NCBI GenBank assembly: GCA_020832285.1
Contig: JAFIFB010000059.1
Location: 1-64,000 of the forward strand
Direction of reading: 5' to 3'
Length of the DNA: 64,000 nucleotides
Origin: Balneolaceae bacterium
Lineage (GTDB): Bacteria; Bacteroidota; Rhodothermia; Balneolales; Balneolaceae
Program-made: the position numbers and the translations under genes
Part shown: in pieces, positions 1 to 8,938 of the stretch
Layout: every line of letters starts with the position of its first letter
Position numbering within the stretch: position 1 is the first letter of the stretch
The notes under the pieces: generated by a model
Database searches by the model: none
Seen by the model: the letters and a program-made list of their open reading frames with translations, nothing else
Told to the model about the DNA's origin: nothing

Positions 1-202
1 TCGCGTGAAAGAGATGTATGATGCACTCTATAAGCATGCAGAAGAGATAAAACTCGATGGTAATCTGCTATGGCAGCTCGTTGCCGATGGTACAAAATGC
101 TGGGAATTTGGAGGGAATATTTGCCATCCCGGCGGAAGGGCAGACACCGATCTGTACAACAAGTTCAAAAATCATGTAACCAACATGAAGGGGCTGAAGT
201 AA
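1..202 (+). CDS. C-terminal fragment, possible glycoside hydrolase (mannanase-like)
   Basis: The reading frame is open at the left edge of the window and ends with TAA at 200-202, so only the last 66 or so residues of a longer protein are visible. The fragment has an aromatic and glycine-rich pattern (LLWQLVADG, then CWEFGGN, then HPGG) followed by a short amphipathic C-terminal helix. This resembles the last strand and helix of bacterial (beta/alpha)8 glycoside hydrolases such as GH5-type endo-mannanases, but too little remains to assign a family. A strong intrinsic terminator follows 30 bases downstream, so this is the end of its transcription unit. The function is a weak inference; the presence of a real gene end is better supported. 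Confidence 0.4.
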   Translation, partial: RVKEMYDALYKHAEEIKLDGNLLWQLVADGTKCWEFGGNICHPGGRADTDLYNKFKNHVTNMKGLK

Positions 203-232
203 GTTTAAAAGAACTCTTCAGGGGTACTACAG

Positions 233-261
233 CCGGGTCCGTAATTCGGACCCGGTTTTTT
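233..261 (+). terminator. Rho-independent terminator
   Basis: A perfect 9-bp stem (CCGGGTCCG at 233-241 and CGGACCCGG at 247-255) with a 5-base loop is followed directly by TTTTT. It ends the transcript of the gene cut by the left window edge. It also lies just past the stop of the convergent sigma-54 activator gene. Confidence 0.93.
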
Positions 262-264
262 ATT

Positions 265-1302
265 TTATGCCAAATTGCAATTTTCAGAATCGTACTTATC
301 CAGTTTGTTGTGGAGAGTTTTTCTTGCAAAGCCTAAAAGTTTTGCTGCTTCGGTTTTATTATTGTCTACTGAAAGCAGTGTTTCTTCTATAGCTCGTCTT
401 TCTATTTCATCTAAACTGGTTCCAACCGGTATATGCATATAACCATTCGAATTATTTCTAAACTCATTGGCATATTTTGAATCGACTTTGGAGATAGAAG
501 CCGGTAACATATCAGGAGTAATTATATCTCCTTCAAGTAAAACAATACATCGCTCAATGGTATTTTTCAGCTCACGTATGTTACCAGGCCAGTCATAGTT
601 TTGAAAAATTGATATTGTCTCTTCAGCTAACGATATATCCTGTAGTTCATAAATCTTACAAAAAACGTTTTTATAGTATTCAGCAAGCAGAAGGATATCT
701 TCTTTCCGGTGCCGCAGGGGCGGAATATACAATTCAATAACATTCAATCGATAAAACAGATCTTCACGAAAACTACCGGCTTTTACCTGATCACTCAAAA
801 TTTTATTTGTTGCTGAAATTAAGCTTACATCAACTTTTATCTCTTGCTTTCCTCCTACTCTTCTGAAGACACCAACCTCTACCGCCCTCAACAATTTAAC
901 TTGTGCATTAAGCGACATCTCACCAATCTCATCAAGGAATAATGTTCCTTTATCAGCCATTTCAAAGCAACCCATTTTTTGAGAAATTGCTCCTGTAAAT
1001 GCACCTTTTTCATGGCCTAAAAGTTCACTTTCAACCAGCTCATTGGGTATGGCTCCGCAGTTGACCGTGATCATCGGTTTGTTTCTTTTTTTACTGTGAT
1101 AGTGCAAAAGCTTTGCAAAAATTTCTTTGCCTGTACCATTCTCTCCGGTTATTAATACTGTAGCTTTCGTTTTAGCAATCAATTGTATTTTGTGGTAGAG
1201 ATCGAGCATCACCGGGCTATTCGTAATAAAAACCGGTTTCCCCTGGTCTTGCATTTTTTCGCCCGAAATTTTTAAATCTACTGGTTTATAAAAATCACTC
1301 AT
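265..1302 (-). CDS. Sigma-54-dependent transcriptional activator (AAA+ and Fis-type HTH), no receiver domain
   Basis: This is an NtrC-family enhancer-binding protein that would use ATP hydrolysis to open sigma-54 promoters. A Walker A motif (GENGTGKE) lies at residues 53-60, the sigma-54-contacting GAFTGA loop at 100-105 and Walker B (LFLDEIGE) at 121-128. Arginine-finger and sensor motifs (FREDLFYRLNV, WPGNIREL) follow, and a Fis-like helix-turn-helix spans about 310-340. The N-terminus before the AAA+ domain is only about 22 residues, so there is no receiver, GAF or PAS domain. The protein is therefore either constitutively active or controlled by a partner protein, as in PspF-type regulators. 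No sensor kinase is adjacent. The target promoter is unknown, and no convincing -24/-12 element was found near the gene. Confidence 0.93.
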   Translation of the reverse strand: MSDFYKPVDLKISGEKMQDQGKPVFITNSPVMLDLYHKIQLIAKTKATVLITGENGTGKEIFAKLLHYHSKKRNKPMITVNCGAIPNELVESELLGHEKGAFTGAISQKMGCFEMADKGTLFLDEIGEMSLNAQVKLLRAVEVGVFRRVGGKQEIKVDVSLISATNKILSDQVKAGSFREDLFYRLNVIELYIPPLRHRKEDILLLAEYYKNVFCKIYELQDISLAEETISIFQNYDWPGNIRELKNTIERCIVLLEGDIITPDMLPASISKVDSKYANEFRNNSNGYMHIPVGTSLDEIERRAIEETLLSVDNNKTEAAKLLGFARKTLHNKLDKYDSENCNLA

Positions 1303-1666
1303 TTTGACTCACTTGTACTTTTAGATTTCTCATTTTTACACTGAAACCTGTTTATTAATAAACACAACCTTTAATTCTGAATTTTTATAGCAGTATTCAA
1401 AATTTACCCCTTATGTTCATCCAGAGCGCAACTACACGTCCTGTACAATTCTAAAATGAGTATAATTGTTTATTGAATCATTACATGAACTACAAACAAG
1501 ATTACATATATCACATATTAAAAAGCAACGAACAGCAATATCCGGCACAAGATAGAATAGATGGGCAATATATTGGATGTCACTGCACACTGAATCCTAT
1601 AAAAGCAAAAAAAATGAACCTTTGAATAAACAAAGGCTCATATATAAAAATTAAAGAAATGGAAAA
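1303..1666. other. AT-rich intergenic region upstream of the sigma-54 activator
   Basis: There is no reading frame of note. The stretch should hold the promoter of the activator gene (minus strand) and ends with the terminator of the small gene at 1667-1789. Nothing else could be supported. Confidence 0.5.
1607..1642 (-). terminator. Terminator of the small basic protein gene
   Basis: On the minus strand GAGCCTTTG and CAAAGGTTC form a stem (one mismatch) around a TTTATT loop, followed by TTTTTTTT. It starts about 25 bases downstream of the stop codon of the 40-aa gene at 1667-1789. Confidence 0.75.
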
Positions 1667-1789
1667 TTAAGCTCTGTCAGCTTTTGATTTTCTTTGCGGA
1701 TTTTTGGAATCTTTATCCTTATTCACATCACCGGGAGACTTGGAGTGTTCCGGTTTATTTTTATTTCGATCTTGCTTATGCTTGTCCAT
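1667..1789 (-). CDS. Small (40 aa) very hydrophilic basic protein
   Basis: A short frame starts with ATG at 1789-1787 and stops at 1669-1667. It encodes a 40-residue peptide made almost only of K, R, D, N, S, P and Q, beginning MDKHKQDRNKNKPEHS and ending RKSKADRA. It has no hydrophobic core and is probably unstructured, like the small basic proteins often found singly in Bacteroidota genomes. The frame is followed by a good terminator, which is the main reason to treat it as an expressed gene. No function can be assigned. Confidence 0.5.
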   Translation of the reverse strand: MDKHKQDRNKNKPEHSKSPGDVNKDKDSKNPQRKSKADRA

Positions 1790-2639
1790 TTTCAATCTTG
1801 GTTTAGTTAATTTTAATGTAACAGATGAATCTATGTTTTGAAAAGATCTGTTTTGTTACACCGATAAAAAATTGAGTTACACATATCTCAGATCGATTTT
1901 ATTGAGATTATTTTTTTAATCTCAGAGCCATTCTATAATTACCATATGAATATTTAACGAAAATTTCATTTATAACAATAACGTTTAAAAAAACTGTGAA
2001 ATGTGTAACATTTATCTTAATTTCTATAATAATAACCAAATGAATATCAATTATTATTTTAAGAGCAATAAATAATAAGGAATCAAGAGAATAAACATTG
2101 GGGAGGCAGGTATTGAGCACCTGTTTTCCTTTTGTTTTTTTATGACTTCCTTACAGTTGCTAAATCTGATCTGTTTCATAATTTCACGCATTTAATGAAA
2201 AAACAGAGCAGACCTCACCTTTTCTTTGTTCAGTATTATAATTATAAAAGCAGGATGAAACCCTGACGATGTTCTCACCCATGATTGGAATGATCACGAA
2301 TCGACTCGACAGATGACTCTCCCAAATTTATGCTACTGAGAAGGAACTATGGAATTGCCCGCAACCCATCTCCGCCATGCCTTCCGAATTGATCCCGATC
2401 ACCATCAAAAATACCCACCGGTGTGTATTGAAAAGCACTTATTCCAGCTCTTTCCAGCCCATATAAAAATACAAATCCAGGCCTCAGGGAACCTTTTTAT
2501 TTCTGTTAGTATATGCATTATAACTCTTTATCAAATAAGTAAAACCTCAGAACGTTTCCTTATTGTTTGCATTTTTTAATATACAAATAACTTGCTGATG
2601 TATCTTTCATGTGCATATATTGTACACACTTGAGTAAGT
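1790..2639. other. 850-bp gene-poor, AT-rich region
   Basis: No convincing coding frame was found; the open frames of 70-76 codons here have low-complexity or unnatural composition. It contains a copy of a dispersed repeat at about 2281-2320 and should contain the promoter of the metal-handling operon that starts at 2640. Confidence 0.5.
2281..2320 (+). repeat. Dispersed intergenic repeat, family A, copy 1
   Basis: This roughly 40-bp stretch, with the conserved core CGACTCGnCnGATGACTC, recurs at 48082-48120 (plus) and 56008-56050 (minus), always between genes. The preceding bases (ATGATTGGAATGATCAC) align with the other copies, so homology extends beyond the core. Confidence 0.75.
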
Positions 2640-2945
2640 ATGAAAAATTCTTCGAACACATATCTTTCATTTCTCTTTGCAGGTGTTCTCGCCTTCGGGA
2701 TCACTATGTCATCCATTCACATGCATATGGATGATTTTTCAGATGTATCAACCAGTCAGATTTTGGTTGAAGAAGAATTGTTTTGCGCTATCTGCGGATC
2801 TGTATTCAAAATCACTCCGAATGCTTCTTCTGCTGTGCTCAATTACTCAAAACCAGACTCTTTTCTTTTTGATACCGGCATAAAATCTGCAACTCAGCCA
2901 TTCAGCAGGTTTCAGAAAGGCCGCTCCCCTCCTCTTTACAGCTGA
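2640..2945 (+). CDS. Small exported Cys/His protein (DUF2946-like), probably metal-related
   Basis: A 101-aa protein starts with an uncleaved signal anchor or signal peptide (about residues 7-25, SFLFAGVLAFGITMS). An HMHMDD cluster follows, then a CAIC pair near residue 50 and a C-terminal RSPPLY tail. The order of N-terminal helix, His motif, CxxC and terminal R-x-PP resembles the DUF2946 family, whose members are often found next to TonB receptors in copper or other metal uptake loci. It is the first gene of an apparent operon with a lipoprotein (from 3070) and a TonB receptor (3876). The metal link is inferred from motif and context. Confidence 0.6.
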   Translation: MKNSSNTYLSFLFAGVLAFGITMSSIHMHMDDFSDVSTSQILVEEELFCAICGSVFKITPNASSAVLNYSKPDSFLFDTGIKSATQPFSRFQKGRSPPLYS

Positions 2946-3069
2946 TTTTTTACGTTTACATTTACGAATTCACAACCACAGAACCGCGAAACATAGTTTA
3001 GTTACGATGGTTTTTTCTGTGTATCCCATTTTAAATCAAATAACGTTTAATTCAGTTAAGAATACTATC

Positions 3070-3780
3070 ATGAATTTTTTCAAAAACTCACTTTCACTTA
3101 CAATTACTCTCTTTATTGCCGCTGCAATGCTTTTCTTCCAGGCGTGCGATACAACAAGTACAGATGATGAAGATGATCCCATCGATGCCACAGGATTTAT
3201 CCTTGTTCAAAATAATGCAGAAATTCTTCGGTATGAGAATAACCAGTACTTTTGGAATACTTCCGGCACCTGGGACGATTATTTTCGCGAGGGGGTTGAT
3301 GGCATCGTAATTTCTACCGATGTAATTGACCTCACTCAGGATAATCCTCGCGGTATGACTCCTTCTATTGCTTTACGATGGCTGGACGCCGACGGTGAGC
3401 CGTTTGATCTGCCGGATTTAAGTGAAGAAGAAGGTGGCGAATACTGGCTCGACTGGGAGTGGGAGAAGCCCAATACGCTTACAAGCGAATGCTCTGATGA
3501 AGCCAGAGAAGATATTACAGCACTCGGTGATATTCGTCCGGCCAACCTGGAACAACACGGCGGCGACGGCCAGTGGGGTTTCCATTTCAGAGCAGATCAC
3601 ACCGGACAGGACAGAATACGATTTCGCTTGATGCACGAACACGGACAAGCAGCTCATAGTGATTTCACCTCACAATGGATGAATGTGTATGTTCCCCATG
3701 ATGATCACGAAATGATTGATGAAAATGGAATATACCTTCACACGCGAAGTAAATGCCGTGTAGACAGGCCGAGAAACTAA
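3070..3780 (+). CDS. Lipoprotein in TonB receptor operon, His/Asp-rich C-terminus
   Basis: The ATG at 3070 is chosen over the upstream in-frame start at 3007 because it begins a typical lipoprotein signal: MNFFKNSL, a hydrophobic stretch, then the lipobox FFQAC at about residues 25-29. The mature protein of about 208 residues begins with an acidic linker (TTSTDDEDD). It has a beta-rich body with motifs such as HFRADHTG and LMHEHGQAAHSD, and a tail with HDDHEMIDENG. This density of His and acidic residues fits a surface metal-binding partner of the downstream receptor. The family was not recognised by name. Confidence 0.75.
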   Translation: MNFFKNSLSLTITLFIAAAMLFFQACDTTSTDDEDDPIDATGFILVQNNAEILRYENNQYFWNTSGTWDDYFREGVDGIVISTDVIDLTQDNPRGMTPSIALRWLDADGEPFDLPDLSEEEGGEYWLDWEWEKPNTLTSECSDEAREDITALGDIRPANLEQHGGDGQWGFHFRADHTGQDRIRFRLMHEHGQAAHSDFTSQWMNVYVPHDDHEMIDENGIYLHTRSKCRVDRPRN

Positions 3781-3805
3781 ATATTTTCGACAGTAAACCT
3801 AAAGA

Positions 3806-3835
3806 AAACCTCCAGGTTTAAAAACCTGGAGGTTT
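3806..3835 (+). terminator. Hairpin between lipoprotein and TonB receptor genes
   Basis: A perfect 14-bp stem, AAACCTCCAGGTTT paired with AAACCTGGAGGTTT, has a 2-base loop. It is followed by ATCTT rather than a true T-run. It lies 26 bases after the lipoprotein stop and 40 bases before the receptor start. It may be a partial terminator or RNA-stability element that sets the receptor level relative to the two upstream genes. Confidence 0.6.
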
Positions 3836-3875
3836 ATCTTAATAGACTTTTTTACATGATTCCAGCATATCTTCT

Positions 3876-6134
3876 ATGAAGAATTTTTTTCTTCCATTCA
3901 TTGCAATTTTTTGCCTCTTTACTTTTACTGAAGCTTCCGGTCATTCTGAACCCTCTTTTTCCGGCACAGTAACAGGAATTGTGGTAGATGCAGAAACCGG
4001 TTCCCCTATATCTTACGCTTATCTTCATCTTGAAAATATCAACCGAACAGCTACAACAGATCGTGAGGGACGTTTCGAGCTTAGAAATGTGCCCGAAGGC
4101 AGCTACACCATTCAAATACATCGAATCGGCTACGTAACTCAAAGCCAAAATATACGGGTTGAACGGGACGAGGAAACCCGGCTCTCATTCCAAATGCGGT
4201 CGACCGTTCTTTCGGGACAGGCTATTGAAGTAGTGGCCGATGCCGAAGGCACGCTCGGGGCAAATCTCGAACATGCATCACTAAAAATAATCGGAGATCA
4301 GCTCCGCCGGAACCTCGACGTAACGCTGTCGGGTACCCTCAACAATCAGGCCGGATTTGCCGAACGAAGTATGGGTGCAGCACCCGGCAGACCGGTTATG
4401 CGCGGACTGGGTGATGAGCGCGTATTAATTCTTGAAGATGGCGGACGAACCGGAGATGTATCCTGGACATCCGGAGATCACTCTGTGACGGTTGATCCTT
4501 CATCTGCCAATGAAATTGAAATTGTGCGTGGCCCGGCTGCACTCGAGTTCGGCTCGGGTGCCATCGGCGGGGTGATTAATGTTGTAAGAAATCAGATTCC
4601 CAACAGTGTTCCATCAAGAGTTACCGGAACAATCTCTACTCAGGGATCTTCTGTTAACCAGGGGCTGATGGGTGCCGGTTCTTTGACTGTACCCTGGAAT
4701 AATCTCGTTTTAAATGTGGATCTGAACGGACGGTTCGGCCAGGATTATAGTACACCCCTTGGTTCCCTCTCCAACTCGTACCTGAAAACAGCCAATAATG
4801 GCTTCGGGCTTGGGTACATCCGTTCATGGGGATATGCTGGATTGTCTGGTTCTGTCTATTACAGTGAGTATGGCATCCCGCCTGACCCTGAAGGCGGTCA
4901 CCCCGCCGGTGTCGATATTGAGATGTACAAATATCAGACAGAAGGCCGGGCCGAAATTCTGATCAGGAATTCCTTTTTCAACCTTCTTGAGGTTCGCAGC
5001 TCATTCATTCACTACCACCATGTTGAACTGGAAGCGAGCGGCAGGGTAGGAACACAGTATGACATGGATACATTTACCGGCTCTGTTAAGCTCAGAAACA
5101 GAGGTTTCGGTTTTTTTGACAGCGGAGTAATCGGTATCTGGGGTGATTTTGTAGACTATACAGTATTTGGATCCAGAACACCCAAATCCAATTCATGGAG
5201 CGGTGCAGCCTTTGCCATACAGGAAGCAGATATTGGTCCGTTGCACTTGGAAGCAGGTCTCCGCCTCAACCATACTGCTGCCTGGCCCGAACAGGAACGC
5301 CCCAATTCTTACATTGGCCACGTGCGTGAGCGGAGTTTTACAGGACTGGAATCTTCCTTTTCTGCTATTTACAATTTTGGGCAGGGATTTTATCTCGGCT
5401 CCACGTTTATGCACTCCTGGCGGGCGCCGAGCCTGGAGGAGCTCTACTCCGAAGGGCCTCACCTTGCAGCCTACGCATTTGAAATCGGTAATCCTGACCT
5501 GGATGCCGAACGGGGTCTCGGTACTGAAATTTTTGCCCGCTATAAGAAGGACAACTTCAACATGCAGCTTGCTGGTTACTACAACACTTTCGGTAATTTC
5601 CTGCACGCGCAGGATACAGGACGCCCCAGCATACCCCGTGCTGATCTCAACGAATTTCAATACGTTGGAACAGAAGCTTCTATTTACGGGCTGGAACTAT
5701 CGGGTGAATATCAGCTTCTGGAAAATCTTGCTATCGATGGAAATGCTACATTAACCATCGGTGACCGGGTGGTATCGGAAGAAGAAAAGGAAGCTACCGG
5801 TTTAACCGAATCGAACCAGCCCCTGCCTATGATTCCGCCTCTGAACGGAAACATTGGAATTCGCTATGCACTCGACAGGTTCACCATCGGAGGACGAGTG
5901 AGGATGTCAGCCAAGCAAAACCGGCTTGGCGAGTTCGAAACGGTTACAGATTCATATACGATTGTAGATCTGAATGCTCAATATAACTTCTCCTGGGGGA
6001 ATACCCTTCACACATTATCGCTCAATGGTTTAAATATTTTCAATGAAGAATATTACAACCACCTCTCACTCATCAAAGATATTTTTCCTGAGCCGGGCAG
6101 GAGTGTAAATCTGCTTTATCGGGTTTATTTCTGA
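3876..6134 (+). CDS. TonB-dependent outer-membrane receptor, ZnuD-like
   Basis: A 752-aa outer-membrane transporter. It has a signal peptide (residues 1-22), a carboxypeptidase-regulatory-like beta-sandwich domain (about 30-112: TGIVVDAETGSPIS to SFQM), a plug domain (about 125-240) and a 22-strand barrel to the C-terminal aromatic residue (LLYRVYF). The plug carries GDHSVTVDPSSANEIEIVRG and then EFGSGAIGGVINV, a pattern shared with ZnuD-type metal receptors. The barrel ends with a typical SLNGLNIFNEEYYNH strand. With the CxxC/His small protein and the His-rich lipoprotein upstream, it most likely imports a metal ion or metal complex. The substrate itself cannot be read from the sequence. Its last 10 bases overlap the convergent gene at 6125. 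Confidence 0.9.
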   Translation: MKNFFLPFIAIFCLFTFTEASGHSEPSFSGTVTGIVVDAETGSPISYAYLHLENINRTATTDREGRFELRNVPEGSYTIQIHRIGYVTQSQNIRVERDEETRLSFQMRSTVLSGQAIEVVADAEGTLGANLEHASLKIIGDQLRRNLDVTLSGTLNNQAGFAERSMGAAPGRPVMRGLGDERVLILEDGGRTGDVSWTSGDHSVTVDPSSANEIEIVRGPAALEFGSGAIGGVINVVRNQIPNSVPSRVTGTISTQGSSVNQGLMGAGSLTVPWNNLVLNVDLNGRFGQDYSTPLGSLSNSYLKTANNGFGLGYIRSWGYAGLSGSVYYSEYGIPPDPEGGHPAGVDIEMYKYQTEGRAEILIRNSFFNLLEVRSSFIHYHHVELEASGRVGTQYDMDTFTGSVKLRNRGFGFFDSGVIGIWGDFVDYTVFGSRTPKSNSWSGAAFAIQEADIGPLHLEAGLRLNHTAAWPEQERPNSYIGHVRERSFTGLESSFSAIYNFGQGFYLGSTFMHSWRAPSLEELYSEGPHLAAYAFEIGNPDLDAERGLGTEIFARYKKDNFNMQLAGYYNTFGNFLHAQDTGRPSIPRADLNEFQYVGTEASIYGLELSGEYQLLENLAIDGNATLTIGDRVVSEEEKEATGLTESNQPLPMIPPLNGNIGIRYALDRFTIGGRVRMSAKQNRLGEFETVTDSYTIVDLNAQYNFSWGNTLHTLSLNGLNIFNEEYYNHLSLIKDIFPEPGRSVNLLYRVYF

Positions 6135-7147
6135 TCTATCTGATCATCAGCTTGTTCACTATTTTTTGGATCTGGGTTTCCTGAAAGCCCGAACATCGAC
6201 TTCTGTTCTCTGATCCGCTGTATTTCGGGATCTTTTGAATAATAGGAAATCAGCAAAAAGAGAGAGAGATTGGTAATTTTTCTGAGCGCACTTGTCACCA
6301 GAAGCATTCCGGCAACAGCAGCAGTGGCCATGTTCAAAGCTCGTGAAAGCTCAATTCCCGCCCACATAAAAACCAGGTCGCGGCTGGGGATAAACGGAAT
6401 CCGGTTCACAACAATAATAATGGCCAGAAACAGGAACCAGATCGAAAGCGGGGTATTCGGAATAACTACAGCCCACTGAACGATCAGCAGTCCGTGATGA
6501 ATAATGAAGCGCACAAAATAGATAGAAAAGACAATCGCTGCTTTTTTCAGAGAAAGATCAAAAAGGTAACGCCTGAACTGTATAAATAACCCGATAAAAA
6601 CGGCCAGTATCACTACTGCGGCAGCGACGTAAACCAGGTTCACGTCCCCAACAATATCATCGAGATTTATTATCCCGAAAAATATAAGAATGCCCACCAG
6701 TGAAAACGCCACAGAGTTGGAACAAACGGATGAAAGTATATTATTATCTCTAACATTTTTCAGTACTTCGGCATCTTCTTTATCCAGGTACTTTCGTGCC
6801 CACATAAACAGGTAAAACTCGCCGGAATACCCCATCACCTCTTCGTTATAAACCCGTTTGGTGAGAAATGCTTTAAACGACTCCCATTTCCGAACCTTCC
6901 AGACCTGCTGATATATAAAGATTTCGGCTACCGGGAGTGAAAGATAGAGCACTACAAACAATAAGTAAAACACGGGATGGGTCGGAAGCGAAGTGAGCAC
7001 CTCCCTCCACCCGATTTCAAACATCTGATAAATAATAATGCCGATAATCGCGACAACAAGTATCCGCCTGAAAATATGTGATGCTTTCTGAACCCTGGGG
7101 TCATTATTCAGAAAATCCCAATACTTATTAATCTTCTCTTTTATCAC
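6125..7147 (-). CDS. Multi-pass inner-membrane protein of unknown function
   Basis: A 340-aa protein has about seven or eight hydrophobic segments (near residues 28-45, 60-80, 145-165, 172-195, 210-235, 245-260 and 275-305). Loops are positively charged and the C-terminal tail is hydrophilic. A conserved-looking stretch NRIPFIPSRDLVFMWAGIELSR lies between the last helices. The layout resembles flippase-like integral membrane proteins (lysylphosphatidylglycerol synthase-type helices), but no diagnostic motif was recognised. It is convergent with the TonB receptor, with which it overlaps by 10 bases, and has its own upstream region. Confidence 0.8.
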   Translation of the reverse strand: MIKEKINKYWDFLNNDPRVQKASHIFRRILVVAIIGIIIYQMFEIGWREVLTSLPTHPVFYLLFVVLYLSLPVAEIFIYQQVWKVRKWESFKAFLTKRVYNEEVMGYSGEFYLFMWARKYLDKEDAEVLKNVRDNNILSSVCSNSVAFSLVGILIFFGIINLDDIVGDVNLVYVAAAVVILAVFIGLFIQFRRYLFDLSLKKAAIVFSIYFVRFIIHHGLLIVQWAVVIPNTPLSIWFLFLAIIIVVNRIPFIPSRDLVFMWAGIELSRALNMATAAVAGMLLVTSALRKITNLSLFLLISYYSKDPEIQRIREQKSMFGLSGNPDPKNSEQADDQIDQK

Positions 7148-7537
7148 GTACAGTTATATTCTGTTTCGAGGTGCCCAAAACTAAAGATCATTTCCGAAAA
7201 CATTCTGGTTAATTAGTAAAAAAATCTTACCATGGAACAGATAATCTGAAATATCGTTAAACAGGTTAATGTCTTATTAGCTTAAAACGCCGACTAAGAC
7301 CTGACAGGTTTTGCTCTGAATTTCATATATAATCAGCATAAGGTGTTGAAACCTGTCAGGTCTTTATCCGGCAAATGTGAGTTAAATAAACATTAGTGCA
7401 GGTACAACATAACGTTCTAAAGTTCCATAAATCAATACACAACGTAACCCTAACTTCTGCGTTAGCAAACCGGCTTAATTACATGTCGTCTGTTACCACA
7501 TAACATCCAGAGACTTAAACTTTTTGATTACTGACTG
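7148..7537. other. Intergenic region with a long inverted repeat
   Basis: It separates two divergent genes and so should hold both promoters. The only clear structure is the inverted repeat at 7297-7363. No additional gene is visible. Confidence 0.5.
7297..7363. repeat. Perfect 15-bp inverted repeat (family C repeat)
   Basis: AGACCTGACAGGTTT at 7297-7311 is matched by its exact reverse complement at 7349-7363, with a 37-base spacer. The left part (TTAAAACGCCGACTAAGACCTGACAG) aligns with repeats at 56821-56886 and 60946-61010, so this is a member of a dispersed family. Confidence 0.8.
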
Positions 7538-8605
7538 ATGAAAATACAAGTTTTTTCTTCTCTTCTGCTATTTCTTTTTTTGGTAAATGAACGCGGTATA
7601 TCACAAGTAGCCAATCCTAATGGATCACTTAACTCTCTATCTGACAATGATATATGGGCACAAACCCTGACTGGAAGCCACTTTAACGAATTCTGGACCT
7701 ACCATTTCTATTTTGAGAATGACCTGAAAGTACACATTACCTTTTCAGTTGCCAATTTTGGCAGCCTCAAATCACCGGTAAGCGGCGTTCAGATATCAGT
7801 TGATAAATTGGAAGGTGAACTCTACCAGTTATCCCGTGAGTACAGCATCGAACACCTGGTACAGGACAAAGAAAAGCACTTGTTCCAGAATCGCATAGAC
7901 CGTGAGCTTTTTTTCCAGGGAAAGCTACCCGAAGAGCATCGTGTACGCATCAACACCAGCAAAGACGGCATTGATTACGATATCGATCTCAACATCAGCA
8001 ATATTGCCAAAGGAGTTAAATTGGGCAATGGCAAGTATCAAATAGGGAGAGAAGAAGTTGGCATATTTACTCACATTCCTTATGCCGAAGCCGACGGATA
8101 TGTGGAAGTAAACGGAAAGCGCAAAAATGTGAGAGGCACCGTTTATATGGACCACACTTTCCAGAACCAGACCACCACTCGGCTTGTAGACAGCGGCTAC
8201 CGGTTTATACACCACCAGGATGAAAACAACTGGGAAATTCTTTTTATGATGCTGCCTGAAGATTCCGCAGACCGGAAAACGATCGGCTATCACCTGACCA
8301 ACCGTAATGGCGAAGTTAAAATTCAGGGAGTGAACAGGATCAGAGAGATGTCAAAACGAAATCTTTTTGGTGAAAATGTAGCCCGCACACTCGAAATTGA
8401 ACTTGAAAACTCAACCACCATCAGAATGAACCGTCGTGTGGATACCGAAAAATTTTCTGTCCTGGGTGAACTGGGCCGAATTGCCCGGCGTGCTGCCCGA
8501 ACCTTTCTTGGAGGTGAGGTGATCCATTTCAGGGGTGAGGGAACCATCTTCGAAACCGGCGAACGCTCCAAACGCGGCTACTACAATTATTTTATTGTAA
8601 GTTAA
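7538..8605 (+). CDS. Exported AttH/CrtC-like lipocalin-fold protein
   Basis: A 355-aa protein begins with a signal peptide (MKIQVFSSLLLFLFLV, cleavage around residue 20-25). The body looks like two lipocalin-like beta-barrels as in the AttH/CrtC/Svf1 group. Typical features are an early acidic-aromatic segment (NEFWTYHFYFEND), a central GYVEVNGKRKNVRGTVYMDH block (about residues 185-205), and a second sheet ending with HFRGEGTIFETG. Relatives include carotenoid 1,2-hydratases and bacterial proteins that handle hydrophobic molecules. The substrate here is unknown. It lies before the amidohydrolase on the same strand, but with 333 bases between them they are probably separate units. Confidence 0.65.
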   Translation: MKIQVFSSLLLFLFLVNERGISQVANPNGSLNSLSDNDIWAQTLTGSHFNEFWTYHFYFENDLKVHITFSVANFGSLKSPVSGVQISVDKLEGELYQLSREYSIEHLVQDKEKHLFQNRIDRELFFQGKLPEEHRVRINTSKDGIDYDIDLNISNIAKGVKLGNGKYQIGREEVGIFTHIPYAEADGYVEVNGKRKNVRGTVYMDHTFQNQTTTRLVDSGYRFIHHQDENNWEILFMMLPEDSADRKTIGYHLTNRNGEVKIQGVNRIREMSKRNLFGENVARTLEIELENSTTIRMNRRVDTEKFSVLGELGRIARRAARTFLGGEVIHFRGEGTIFETGERSKRGYYNYFIVS

Positions 8606-8938
8606 GCTGCTGCCCCGTTATAGTATGCACTAAATCAGGATACGGGTTGCAGAAATGAGGACCTGGCAGAGTGGACCGCGCCAGTGTTTTTCTGGTCCCG
8701 ATCCATCGGGGCCTTTCGGGCCTCCTGCAAGAGTCCGGTGTTGCGGGGAGCAGGATGCTGGATGCTGGACAAAAAGATAGCCGGTAATACGAAAGTAACA
8801 AGGCTGAACTCTTAAGAAATTAAGAATCGAACTGAGGTTCTTATAATAGTTGAACTCAGGTTATCAGGTACAAAATATTTCCTCTTTCTCCATCTCAATC
8901 ATTACATTCATCACAACTAAAAATGATACTGATTGACG
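8606..8938. other. Intergenic region before the amidohydrolase
   Basis: No gene was found. It contains a short microsatellite-like run (GGATGCTGGATGCTGGA, about 8753-8769), a kind of dispersed repeat common between genes in this bacterial group. The promoter of the amidohydrolase presumably lies in the last 100 bases. Confidence 0.45.

Noticed and set aside
1908..2120. 70-codon minus-strand frame in AT-rich DNA
   Set aside because: Low-complexity Ile/Val/Asn composition, no start context, no neighbour support.
2349..2579. 76-codon plus-strand frame before the metal operon
   Set aside because: No protein-like pattern, and it lies in the presumed promoter region of the operon.
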